Part shown: positions 34,948 through 43,075 of the stretch, piece after piece
Layout: every line of letters begins with the position of its first letter
Numbering within the stretch: the first letter of the stretch is position 1
Assembly (NCBI RefSeq): GCF_000317895.1
Contig: NC_019567.1
Span: 1,488,001 to 1,552,000 of the forward strand
Direction of reading: 5' to 3'
From: Bdellovibrio bacteriovorus str. Tiberius
GTDB lineage: Bacteria > Bdellovibrionota > Bdellovibrionia > Bdellovibrionales > Bdellovibrionaceae
DNA: 64,000 bases
Translations under genes and position numbers: made by a program
The notes under the pieces: generated by a model
The model's input: only the letters and a program-made list of their open reading frames with translations
Told to the model about the DNA's origin: nothing
Database searches by the model: none

Positions 34948-36789
34948 TCAGACCTTTTTCTTTGCTACTATCAGAAGACACATGACTAGCAGGACCATTA
35001 GGTTGAAAGAATATTCGGGTTTGTATGATAGGCCATGGGCTACTTTATGACGCCAGTTCTGTCCGGATTTTTCAATTAGAACAAAGCGCAGATAAAATAG
35101 TTGGTCTTCAGAGAATAGATTTTTGATGGTTTTGGAGTACAACAAAGCATTGATGTCTTGTTCATTTACTACCTTGCGTCTACTTTTATCGTCTTTCATG
35201 AAGAAGGTAGCCTCTTTGTTCTGCTCACAGAGGTCTCTGAGAAGGCTTTCGAACTTCATAGCAAGAGAGTCGCAACAGAGGACAAAGTCGGGGCGATAGT
35301 TAGCATTTGCTAGAGCTTCGTTAGTTTGAGTGATGAAATATTTCAGTGCCGGGAGCACCAGGTCCAGAAAGGATTCTTCTGTTTCAACTGCTGGTGACCA
35401 GATGTTTCTTTTCTGGGAAAGCCAAGTCTCATTCGTCAGATATGATTCAAAAAGCTCAATAGTAAATAGTCCGCTTTTGATGCCGTGTAAGAAAATAAAT
35501 CTGAGCAATAGAATTTTATTACATTGAAGATGGAATTCGTATGTATGTAACTCCCATCTTCTTTTTATTTCTTCAGGGGTTGTGAAGTGTTCAATTGTGT
35601 TTCCTCGGTGATCCAAGACAGATTGAGGCATATCACTTTGGAGAGGCATTTTCTTAAGTCTAGCCTCATTTTCGGTGCGAATGGCGTTGACGTTTGGAAT
35701 GAGCTCGGGAGTGTCCCTTAAGAAATTTAGGACTTCTGCTCCGTGTTCTTTGAGTAGCTCTTCGGCGTATCGTGAAGCTGAATTTGCGGACTCTGTTAAA
35801 TCTATTGTTTGACGATATGACCCTAGACGGATTGATTTTTTTGCTTCGTCGTACTTTCTTTCTAAATCTGCGACTTTGTCCGTGTTTTTCATAGATTTAT
35901 AAAGCTCCAAGGCTTCAGAAATATATTCCGCCGATGCTGGATTACTCTTCCCAAAAGAATCTGCAATTTGTTCGTAGACATCTGCCAGTTGATGCTTCCA
36001 ATCAATGGATTTTAGTTTGGACTTGTTGCTCACTTTTCCGAGAGCAAGTAGCCAGTCCATTTTACCAAATAGATCCGTTTTATCTTTCTGATGAGTATAA
36101 ACATTTTCGATGTGTGGGAATAAGATCGAACCAAAGGTTTTCCATTTTTCTATTGAAAGATCAAGTATGAATAGTCTTACTGAACTAGACGCCGGATTGT
36201 TGTAATCGTATGAATTAAATATTCTGATTAGTAATTCCTGAGTCTCTTGTTCTTTGTAGGACACTCTAGTCGATAGGACCCAGAGGCTTTTTAGTGAGTC
36301 AATAATTCTGTGTCCTCGGCTCTTCTTTGGTTCTTCCAATTCGAAATTCAGTAGTTGGGAAGTTGAGTCTAGATACGAGTCTATTGCAGATTTCACAAAA
36401 TCAATATGCTTTAATTTCGATTCCCAGAGAAGATGTGCGTAGCGTGCTTTGAGGGTTGGATTTTTGGAAGTCCAATGGCGTTCCTTCAGATAGTCCAAAT
36501 CTGAATCTGAGTAGATGGATAGGTCTGGGAATGGACTAGCCAGCACAAACTTTGGATTTACTTTTCCATCGACAAAAACAAAACTCTGAAATTCTAGTTC
36601 AAGTTGACACTTATGAAGAGACTCTCTGTCGCCAGCATTTTTGTATTTATCCCGTAGTTTTTGAAACGCATTAGCTAGGCTATCTTCGTATTTTACTTTA
36701 TGCGCAAAACTCTCTAGTATATTGAAGCCCTCGTTAAGATCCTGAAGGTCAGGTATCTTGGGGTTTCTTTTCTCATCTTCTTTTTTCAT
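34948..36789 (-). CDS. DUF4209 protein with HEPN-like RNxxxH motif
   Basis: 613 residues, mostly helical, with no signal peptide. The C-terminus carries NWRHKVAHGL (~580), matching the RNxxxHG motif that defines DUF4209 and the R-x4-H motif of HEPN ribonucleases. The N-terminal ~480 residues are helical repeats without recognised catalytic motifs. The ATG at 36789 is chosen because GGAG lies five bases before it; the longer frame to 36999 overlaps the divergent promoter. It is first in an operon with the cyclase-like gene. HEPN proteins often act as RNA-cleaving effectors in defence, so this may be the effector; that is inference. Confidence 0.6.
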   Translation of the reverse strand: MKKEDEKRNPKIPDLQDLNEGFNILESFAHKVKYEDSLANAFQKLRDKYKNAGDRESLHKCQLELEFQSFVFVDGKVNPKFVLASPFPDLSIYSDSDLDYLKERHWTSKNPTLKARYAHLLWESKLKHIDFVKSAIDSYLDSTSQLLNFELEEPKKSRGHRIIDSLKSLWVLSTRVSYKEQETQELLIRIFNSYDYNNPASSSVRLFILDLSIEKWKTFGSILFPHIENVYTHQKDKTDLFGKMDWLLALGKVSNKSKLKSIDWKHQLADVYEQIADSFGKSNPASAEYISEALELYKSMKNTDKVADLERKYDEAKKSIRLGSYRQTIDLTESANSASRYAEELLKEHGAEVLNFLRDTPELIPNVNAIRTENEARLKKMPLQSDMPQSVLDHRGNTIEHFTTPEEIKRRWELHTYEFHLQCNKILLLRFIFLHGIKSGLFTIELFESYLTNETWLSQKRNIWSPAVETEESFLDLVLPALKYFITQTNEALANANYRPDFVLCCDSLAMKFESLLRDLCEQNKEATFFMKDDKSRRKVVNEQDINALLYSKTIKNLFSEDQLFYLRFVLIEKSGQNWRHKVAHGLSYKPEYSFNLMVLLVMCLLIVAKKKV

Positions 36790-36920
36790 CTTTTCTCCAT
36801 AAATGAAGATCACTATACAATGACTGCTGGTATTAGTTGACAATTTTGTGTTTAGCGTCATGATATATTTGTCGGATTGATTACACAAGTGGTGTGAGTA
36901 CCATTCTCGGAAGGGTAATG

Positions 36921-37565
36921 ATGGCTGCATTGGTGCTGGAGTTGCAAAAAGAAGCATTGGGGAAAGATGTTGGATTAACCGATCTGTTGCGGAAAGCATA
37001 TTTTGTTGCTCGCAAGCTTAAGGTGAAGGAACTTGAGGAGTGGGTAAGTCACGAACTCAATGGTTATCCTTCGGGTACTGATTTGCCTCCATATAGAACG
37101 ATTTCTGGAACAATGAAGGTCTGGAATCCGTATCACGGATGGCAGACCGTAATGTTTGAGAGTTCTAAAACTATGGATGCGCTATCTACTCGTCAGTGTT
37201 CTCAGGCGGCATCTGAAATTGAGCATATACTTCAAAACTCTAAAGATGGTGGGTCAGCCACAATGGACTACTCTGCGGAGGTAGCTGGTCAAATAATGAG
37301 TTCAATCGGAATAGACTTGCGGCCATCTCTTCACATTCCACTATCAGCTCTCCATAGAATCCTGGACTCAATTAAGAACTTAATCTTGAACTGGTCATTG
37401 AAGCTTGAAGAGGACGGGATTCTCGGTGATGACGTTTCCTTCTCAGATGAGGAAATTAGAAGAGCGGCGCAGGCAAATTATAATATCACTAATATTTATG
37501 GGAATGTCGTTGATTCGCAACTTCAGCAAGGAACTCAGAGTTCTAGGCAGAAATCGAGGAAGTAG
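36921..37565 (+). CDS. AbiTii-domain protein (abortive-infection type)
   Basis: 214 residues. The N-terminal region LLRKAYFVARKLKVKELEEWVSHELNGYPSG..LPPYRTISG matches the AbiTii domain (helical, with the W..ELNGY and PxYR motifs). The C-terminus ends NITNIYGNVVDSQLQQGTQSS, a Gln/Asn-rich motif found in several prokaryotic proteins with coiled or assembly domains. Start ATG at 36921 follows GGAAGG by five bases (36918 is an alternative). The next gene begins 2 bp after the stop and carries a similar motif, so the two proteins probably work together. A role in phage defence is inferred from the family name and location. Confidence 0.7.
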   Translation: MAALVLELQKEALGKDVGLTDLLRKAYFVARKLKVKELEEWVSHELNGYPSGTDLPPYRTISGTMKVWNPYHGWQTVMFESSKTMDALSTRQCSQAASEIEHILQNSKDGGSATMDYSAEVAGQIMSSIGIDLRPSLHIPLSALHRILDSIKNLILNWSLKLEEDGILGDDVSFSDEEIRRAAQANYNITNIYGNVVDSQLQQGTQSSRQKSRK

Positions 37566-37567
37566 TT

Positions 37568-38209
37568 ATGGTCGATATTAACAAGAAGCAATTGCAGAGA
37601 TTGAGGTATCTGAATCAGCTTTTTGACGAGGTTGGGGGTGACACCGGTCCAAATGTTGGGAGTTTGGTAGTTGGGCGATCTATAGGCCTTACTGATCATG
37701 AAGTTGATGTGATTATTCGCTACTTGTCAGATGAGGGTTTAATTGAAATTACGACGATGGGCGATGATGATGGGCCTACCGTCGAGCTAACTCATCAAGG
37801 ATTGGTTGAGATTGAGAGAGCTAGAACCAACCCCCAGTTAAGGACTGAACATTTTCCGCCAATGGTAAATATTATCAATATTAAAAACATGAACGGTTCG
37901 CAAATTCAACAGGGATCTGTTGGCAGTAGTCAATCGCAAGTCAACAAAAATGCAGATCTTGAGATTTCTATTCGCAACTTGATCAGTAAGATTGAATCCT
38001 CTAATGCGGCTTCAGAAGATCAAAAGGAACTAGCCCGGACTTATGCTGATGTCATTATCTCTCAGGCTAAAATTTCTGCTGAATCTAGAAATAGTGATTT
38101 GGTAAAGAAGACGTGGGAGAAGTTGAACAAACTTAGTGTGGCCCTTTCTCTGATCGATTTTACCGCCAAAGCAGCACCTGTTATTGCAAGTACCTTTGGA
38201 TTCCTATGA
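37568..38209 (+). CDS. Winged-helix protein paired with AbiTii protein
   Basis: 213 residues. Residues ~1-80 look like a winged helix: QLQRLRYLNQLFDEVGG..VGRSIGLTDHEVDVIIRYLSDEGLIEITT. Residues ~98-116 hold INIKNMNGSQIQQGSVGSSQ, close to the motif at the end of the AbiTii partner. The C-terminal ~80 residues are helical. Coupled to the AbiTii gene (2-bp gap). It could be a sensor or a regulator of its partner; no family is asserted. Confidence 0.65.
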   Translation: MVDINKKQLQRLRYLNQLFDEVGGDTGPNVGSLVVGRSIGLTDHEVDVIIRYLSDEGLIEITTMGDDDGPTVELTHQGLVEIERARTNPQLRTEHFPPMVNIINIKNMNGSQIQQGSVGSSQSQVNKNADLEISIRNLISKIESSNAASEDQKELARTYADVIISQAKISAESRNSDLVKKTWEKLNKLSVALSLIDFTAKAAPVIASTFGFL

Positions 38210-38339
38210 GTTTGAGCTGATGATTTCAGTAGAAGCCTGATTTTAGGTTGATGATAGTAGTGTAGGAGTTTCTAAAGTTCCCGGTCTAGTATGTTACTTT
38301 AGATCTTTAGTTACAACAACGGCAATCCCCCTACCCTAA

Positions 38340-39005
38340 GAAGAGAGCTGCGCACTCTAGAAATAGTGATTGCTAGCGCGATACTTCAAACTTAACCCTC
38401 TGGCCAGCGCTACTCATGGAACAACGGTCAGTAATTCCATCAGTAGAACTCGCCAGTTAATGGTGGTTGCCGTTACCCATCCACCAAAGTATTCAGTCGT
38501 TACCTGAAGGCGAGGAGTGATCCTCTATATTCAAGATCCCTTATTGGCCGGTTTGAGAGTAAATCCCCCTTCAGTCTTGATCGTCCTGATGCTACTGAAG
38601 CCCAACTGTGTCACCTATGAATGCGTCCGCATCCATCCCCAATGACTACCTGACACCTAAAAGAAATAGCGTTGAAGATTCCCAGTAGATTTAAGACTTC
38701 TTCAAGAGCCTTTGCCAGTCCTTATTAGGTAACTGAACCTTGCCTAATTTTACGTCTGATAGGCTACGCGTTGACGGAAAGCTTGCGCCTTCTCAAAAAG
38801 CAAACACCGCTGGTCGAAATAAAAAAAGGGAGAAAGCGTCGAGTCGTGAACAATTATTCAGCCTGGTTTGGGGTTCCGGAGGAAAGGAGGCTTTTCACAA
38901 GGAAACGACGCTGTAATAAGCTCGTGGCACAATAAGTACAGGTCGCCGCGGCCAACCGGCGGGGGCAGTCACTGAGCCGCTCCTAAGACGGATCTGGAGT
39001 TTACT
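38340..39005 (+). ncRNA. Large structured non-coding RNA (candidate)
   Basis: About 830 bp between genes (38210-39043) hold no ORF, yet many perfect or near-perfect helices are visible. CTACT-C-ATGGAA (38410-38421) with TTCCAT-C-AGTAG (38435-38446). CTCGCC (38449-38454) with GGCGAG (38509-38514), enclosing TGGTGG (38461-38466) with CCACCA (38481-38486). GAGGA/TCCTC (38512-38525) with a GTGA (GNRA) loop. CTTCAGT (38569-38575) with ACTGAAG (38594-38600). GTGTCA (38608-38613) with TGACAC (38651-38656). TTGAAG (38672-38677) with CTTCAA (38700-38705). AGCGTCG (38835-38841) with CGACGCT (38906-38912), enclosing GTGAA/TTCAC and AGCCT/AGGCT. CGCCG (38944-38948) with CGGCG (38957-38961). Size, structure and location on a mobile element recall GOLLD/ROOL-type RNAs, but membership is not shown. 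Confidence 0.65.
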
Positions 39006-39043
39006 CTAATAGCAGCTGAAGAGTTTTCCTTCTTGGAGGTGTT

Positions 39044-39241
39044 ATGTCCATTCCGTCCACAAAGAAGATAGATATTGAAGCAAGCAAGGCTATGAATAGC
39101 TACAGAGCGGGTAGGTCGCTCAGGGCAAAGGTAACGAATGCGTCAGCGTTGATGCTGTTAGGAGTCTTGCCATTGGTTACTGATGACACCAAGGCGGCTA
39201 GGCTTCTAAAGGTGATTTCCCAGTTAACGAAGGATAAATAG
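39044..39241 (+). CDS. Small hypothetical protein downstream of the structured RNA
   Basis: 65 residues, basic (MSIPSTKKIDIEASKAMNS, then SLRAKVTNASALMLLGVLPLVTDD), with a weakly hydrophobic middle. No family recognised. GGAGG five bases before the ATG supports translation. It begins about 40 bp after the structured RNA, so it may be cotranscribed with it. Function unknown. Confidence 0.6.
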   Translation: MSIPSTKKIDIEASKAMNSYRAGRSLRAKVTNASALMLLGVLPLVTDDTKAARLLKVISQLTKDK

Positions 39242-39312
39242 CAAGCCAGCGTTTTCCAATGCGGGGTAGCGGTGCTATATGGCCCTCTTCTTTAAGAATT
39301 TATATACCTACT

Positions 39313-39936
39313 TTATTCTTCTGACTGAGTAATGCCGTTTTGGACAGCCTGTTCTCTCTGTCTTAGGGCTTCTTCTTGAGATTCTGCTTTGTACTCCATT
39401 AGCCGTGCAGTAATGGGCTCAGACTTGAAGTCCTTTGGGTAGGCATCAACTAGTTTTGTTACGGCCTCATCCCAGGAGGCGACAGTGCCCCAGTCTGTTT
39501 TTACAGTATTCTCTACAGCGGTAATAACTTCCCCTGTGGAAGTGTCCATCAAGTTAATGGATTGCTGGCACTCGTGTCCCATTCCAGTCCAATAAGAAAT
39601 ATCTCGGCATTGAACATTGGCCACTACGACGGCACCTGCTCCATACAGTTTGCCATAAAGTGCAAACTTTTCTCGATCTTCAAAGCGATCAATAGACTTC
39701 CGGTGAAGCATATCTTGTTCTTCTTTGATTGCCTTCAATCCTTTTGATCTATCAAGAATAATGAAAGATCCATTTGCCACTAGAGCTGTTTGGAGTTTCG
39801 CATACTCTTTTGCTGAAATAGAAGCACTATCAATCATGATCCTCATGGACTTATCTGAAAATTTAGTTCGCTTCTCTTTTGAGGAACACCCAGTAGCCAA
39901 AATGAACAAAGAAAGTATCAGAATAGCATTTTTCAT
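39313..39936 (-). CDS. Lipoprotein with CsgG-like domain
   Basis: 207 residues. Lipobox LATGC (Cys17). The body has LQTALVANGSFIILDRSKGLKAIKEEQDML and YGKLYGAGAVVVANVQ, the typical second and third strands of CsgG-like and FlgT-M-like domains; CsgG is the curli secretion pore, but this short version lacks the pore-forming segments I would expect. RBS GGAGG before ATG at 39936. It follows a signal-peptide protein gene by 28 bp. Likely an envelope accessory of the element; function unknown. Confidence 0.6.
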   Translation of the reverse strand: MKNAILILSLFILATGCSSKEKRTKFSDKSMRIMIDSASISAKEYAKLQTALVANGSFIILDRSKGLKAIKEEQDMLHRKSIDRFEDREKFALYGKLYGAGAVVVANVQCRDISYWTGMGHECQQSINLMDTSTGEVITAVENTVKTDWGTVASWDEAVTKLVDAYPKDFKSEPITARLMEYKAESQEEALRQREQAVQNGITQSEE

Positions 39937-39964
39937 AGAATCCTCCTGGCCTTGATTGAAGTGC

Positions 39965-40390
39965 CTATTTACCTTTTGATTTCTTCATATCCATCAGTCC
40001 CTTGCTCTTAAGGCCTTCTTTTAGAGGATAGAGAATATTGGGAAACAGAATTTGTGGAATATCCTTTCCATCAATAACAACTCTCTGAATATCCAAGATG
40101 TCTTCTTTCTTTACCGTCTTTTTCTTAAACAGAAACTTGGAGACCGTCACGTTGTCCGTCATTTGATCCACGGATTCATTGGTTAAGATCCAACTATCGC
40201 TGCCCACGGCAGTCCATGAAGTTTTACCATTTGAAAAGAGCTTAACAAAGGACTTCAGAGATGTTTCAAAATTAATAAGTCCTCCCTGCGAATCTGAGAT
40301 GACTCTTAGGGACTGGTTTGGGCTCTCAGCATTTGCTGTAGATGCGGTTAAAAACAACGCTAATAAGATGGTTTTTAGTGTATTTGACAT
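39965..40390 (-). CDS. Exported hypothetical protein
   Basis: 141 residues. Signal peptide TLKTILLALFLTASTANA, then a small soluble domain (LRVISDSQGGLINFETSLKSFVKLF.., TVSKFLFKKKTVKKED). No family recognised. It sits upstream of the CsgG-like lipoprotein gene in the same direction and just downstream of the HTH gene, suggesting one operon of envelope-exposed cargo under the local repressor. Confidence 0.6.
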   Translation of the reverse strand: MSNTLKTILLALFLTASTANAESPNQSLRVISDSQGGLINFETSLKSFVKLFSNGKTSWTAVGSDSWILTNESVDQMTDNVTVSKFLFKKKTVKKEDILDIQRVVIDGKDIPQILFPNILYPLKEGLKSKGLMDMKKSKGK

Positions 40391-40399
40391 AATAAACTC

Positions 40400-40720
40400 T
40401 CACTTCCCTGATTTTGTCTTAACTTTCTTAATAGTGATTTCATATAGGCCGGTGTGAACCTCTGCCTTGTCGATGAGGCTTATAAATTCCTCTCGTGGAT
40501 CCTGCTCTCCGAACAACAAGTAATGTGTGCTAATGCCAAAATAGTTCGATAGTGACTTGATTGTCTCAGCTTCCCGAGGAATTCGCCCGCCGGCGCCCAG
40601 CCACTCTTGTACAGTTCGATATGGAATGTTGAGATCTCTGGAAAGATCTTTTGCTGTTAGGCTCTTTTGGCTTAAAAGCGTCTTTAATGTATTTCCGAAA
40701 ATATTCTTTATTTGTTTCAC
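40400..40720 (-). CDS. Cro/CI-type helix-turn-helix regulator
   Basis: 106 residues. The HTH is clear: LKTLLSQKSLTAKDLSRDLNIPYRTVQEWLGAGGRIPREAETIKSLSNYFGISTHYLLFG. The C-terminal ~40 residues are a short extension. Start GTG at 40720 is chosen because AAGGA sits seven bases upstream; the frame opens to a TTG at 40738 without a good ribosome site. Such regulators often keep phage or element genes silent; which promoter it binds is not visible. Confidence 0.8.
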   Translation of the reverse strand: MKQIKNIFGNTLKTLLSQKSLTAKDLSRDLNIPYRTVQEWLGAGGRIPREAETIKSLSNYFGISTHYLLFGEQDPREEFISLIDKAEVHTGLYEITIKKVKTKSGK

Positions 40721-40734
40721 GCTATTATCCTTCG

Positions 40735-40827
40735 TCAAATAACAGAATTTGCTTTAGATAGTTGCTTAACAGTGTGTTCAATGCGCGTAACAGCGTGCTT
40801 CGGATGTACATATTCATGTGTATTCAT
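40735..40827 (-). CDS. Possible 30-residue peptide
   Basis: ATG at 40827 with AAAGGA upstream; MNTHEYVHPKHAVTRIEH and so on, ending 14 bases before the HTH start and overlapping the end of the upstream gene. It may be a coupling leader. No homology recognised; weak. Confidence 0.25.
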   Translation of the reverse strand: MNTHEYVHPKHAVTRIEHTVKQLSKANSVI

Positions 40828-41308
40828 CCTTTCTTTCAAATTTAAGATCTTTAACTTTCCCAATTGATAGCTGAATAGATGATTTGCTGGATGGAGATTC
40901 TTTAAGTAGAGGGTTCTGTTTAAGAGTGGTGATGAGATCATAGTCTAAATCATCCAGAAGTAGGTAAACGTGCGACTCTTCCGAGATCTCTAGTAAGTCA
41001 GCGCTTCTTATTAGTGCTTCATGGGCTGATTCAGCAATCTTTCTAAGTTCACTTGAATCTATTTGAGCGCAATATCTGCGAGCTTCGCGTAGCAATATTG
41101 AAAGATAGATGCATTCTTGTCTGGCTCTTGAGGGAACTAGTGTTGAAGCGGCTTCATGAATAATAGACTCAGTGGTCATGCCTTCTCTTATCTGTCCGTA
41201 TCCAACACTAATGATGGGGGAAGCTTTGAGTGTAATATGTTCTTTCCTAATCTGGCTGAGAATCTTGTTGGCATTTTTAAAGACAATTTCAAGATCTCGT
41301 ATCTTCAA
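40814..41308 (-). CDS. Hypothetical protein, element cargo
   Basis: 164 residues, helical, cytoplasmic. RARQECIYLSILLREARRYCAQIDSSELRKIAESAHEALIRSADLLE is the most ordered part. No family recognised. Start TTG at 41308 is supported by GAGGAG five bases before; an overlapping ATG gives only a short frame. First gene of the minus-strand group that continues through the HTH, exported and CsgG-like genes. Confidence 0.55.
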   Translation of the reverse strand: MKIRDLEIVFKNANKILSQIRKEHITLKASPIISVGYGQIREGMTTESIIHEAASTLVPSRARQECIYLSILLREARRYCAQIDSSELRKIAESAHEALIRSADLLEISEESHVYLLLDDLDYDLITTLKQNPLLKESPSSKSSIQLSIGKVKDLKFERKDEYT

Positions 41309-41392
41309 TCATTCTCCTCTGTAACGAATTTTAATCGGCCGATTTCGTTCTCTCGAAAATGACAAAAATCCAGAAGCCGTAACCCTTCGTAA

Positions 41393-42064
41393 TCACTTGT
41401 TGTCATTACCCTCTGAGGTGTGTTTTTCGGAAAACGATTTAGCTGCGCCCTTCAAGACACGTTTTATGACTGTATTGGAACAGCCTAACTGCTCTTCGAT
41501 TTTCCGATAGGACATACCCTGTTCTCTTAATCTTAATATTTCTTGATCTAACTTAAGCGGTGGTCGTCCTAAAGTTTTTCCTTGGGACTTGGCATAGGCA
41601 AGACCAGCGATAGTCCGTTCTCTAATGAGGGCTCGTTCAAACTCAGCAAATGAGGCAAGTAACTGGAATTGCAATTTACCGATCGCCGTTGAAAAATCTA
41701 TATTGTCTTCAATACTGATGAACTTGACGTTATGGTCATCGAAAAGAATCATCATATCCAATAGGTGCTTGAGAGAGCGGAACATCCTATCGAGTCGAAC
41801 GACGCATACGACACTTACGACGTTACGACGTACAAGTTTTTGGAGTTCAGCAAGGCCAGGGCGAATATCCGTTCCGCCGCTGTAGCCTTGATCCACGATC
41901 TCCACTGTGTTATTGAGTTCTACATGGTGGGCGTAGTCCCTTAGAGCTTCAAGCTGCACTTCTGGCTGCTGTAGCTCTGTCGAACATCTCGCATAAAGAA
42001 TAGCTTGCTTGTTAGTTTTTTTATTCTTTTCCACCTTTTTTAAAATTTTGCCTGCGTGAATCAA
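41393..42064 (-). CDS. Serine recombinase (resolvase/invertase family)
   Basis: 223 residues. The resolvase catalytic domain starts AILYARCSTELQQPEVQ (nucleophile Ser in RCST), followed by VVCVVRLDRMFRS and FAEFERALIRERTIAGLAYAKSQGKTLGRPP, then a Hin-type HTH (LREQGMSYRKIEEQLGCSNTVIKRVL). This is the small resolvase/invertase type, separate from the large recombinase at the right end. It may resolve multimers or invert a segment. Start is uncertain: the frame opens at TTG 42064 with no good ribosome site, and a GTG at 42034 is possible. Confidence 0.88.
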   Translation of the reverse strand: MIHAGKILKKVEKNKKTNKQAILYARCSTELQQPEVQLEALRDYAHHVELNNTVEIVDQGYSGGTDIRPGLAELQKLVRRNVVSVVCVVRLDRMFRSLKHLLDMMILFDDHNVKFISIEDNIDFSTAIGKLQFQLLASFAEFERALIRERTIAGLAYAKSQGKTLGRPPLKLDQEILRLREQGMSYRKIEEQLGCSNTVIKRVLKGAAKSFSEKHTSEGNDNK

Positions 42065-42084
42065 AATAAAAAAGGGAATAAGTT

Positions 42085-42963
42085 ATGAATGAGAACATTA
42101 ATTTGCCGTTGGCTCTGCCATTTGGTCTTAAGAATAAGTCCCATGCCGAGGAAACTATACTAGATAAGTTTAATACCCTCTACAATAACAGAGCATTCTC
42201 CGAATATATCAAGTTTGGAAAGACCCTTGAAAAAGAGGAACAGGATGCAAAGAAAGAAGGAAAATGTCTGGATCTAATTCCTGACTTTCATAGAGGGCTT
42301 CTTTGTCTTTTTCAGAAGATGCTTGAAAATATAAATCTACAAATAATCTGTGATTGTCTTGAGAAGGATCTACAATCTAGACAGCTAATTTATGACATTG
42401 TTAATGCACTTCAAGTTTTCAGAAGCCCTTACTTTGGAGAAATGTTTGGCGAATATACAAATCGTAGGCTTGTTAATTATGTCGCCAATAAAAATGGAGA
42501 CCCAAGACTATTCAACAACGCCGGTGATGTTAAGCCTCCAAAGGAGCTCAATGGTATAAAAAATATTTTTTGGTACTTATTAAGAAATCTTCAAGCGCCT
42601 GATAGTACGTTCAGAAGAAGCATTAAGAATTCTGCATACATTAATGAGAAAATGAAAAACGAGATCATTAATTCATTTAAAGTGTCGTCTCTAAATACAA
42701 AGTCTTCTAAACTTACCTTGGCAGATCAACTAAATGATTTTTTTAGTAAGGACAAAAAGTCACAGGAGATGCATTCAAGAATATTGGCAAATGTTGAACA
42801 GGAAAAATTTAGATTAAAACATGAAGTCATTGCTGACATCTTGAACTGGCGATTCAACTTAGATATGGAGTATGATCATGACCTCCAATATCCTAAGTTT
42901 AAGCCGTTAATATATTTTTCGAAGGATAACATTGAGGTGTACCTTAACCCTCGAAAAAAGTAG
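42085..42963 (+). CDS. Hypothetical protein, element cargo
   Basis: 292 residues, AT-rich codon use, helical and hydrophilic. Recognisable stretches such as DLIPDFHRGLLCLFQKMLENINLQIICDCLEKDLQSRQLIYDIVNALQVF do not match a family I know. No signal or membrane segment. RBS AGGGA before the ATG. It is divergent from the small serine recombinase and upstream of the replication-like genes, possibly a regulator or replication accessory. Confidence 0.6.
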   Translation: MNENINLPLALPFGLKNKSHAEETILDKFNTLYNNRAFSEYIKFGKTLEKEEQDAKKEGKCLDLIPDFHRGLLCLFQKMLENINLQIICDCLEKDLQSRQLIYDIVNALQVFRSPYFGEMFGEYTNRRLVNYVANKNGDPRLFNNAGDVKPPKELNGIKNIFWYLLRNLQAPDSTFRRSIKNSAYINEKMKNEIINSFKVSSLNTKSSKLTLADQLNDFFSKDKKSQEMHSRILANVEQEKFRLKHEVIADILNWRFNLDMEYDHDLQYPKFKPLIYFSKDNIEVYLNPRKK

Positions 42964-43075
42964 TCTCAAATCGAATATATGCGACTTTCGGCCCCCTTAG
43001 AGTGCTTTTTTAAGGTATGACATAAGGATCTCACTTAAGCGGAATCAACCGCACAAACCCTTGAAAAGGGAGAAG

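Noticed and set aside
38210-39043. Considered retron, tmRNA, RNase P RNA, rRNA fragment or group II intron
   Set aside because: No reverse transcriptase beside it, no permuted tRNA ends, no P4-type core and no intron domain V were recognised; so left as an unassigned structured RNA.
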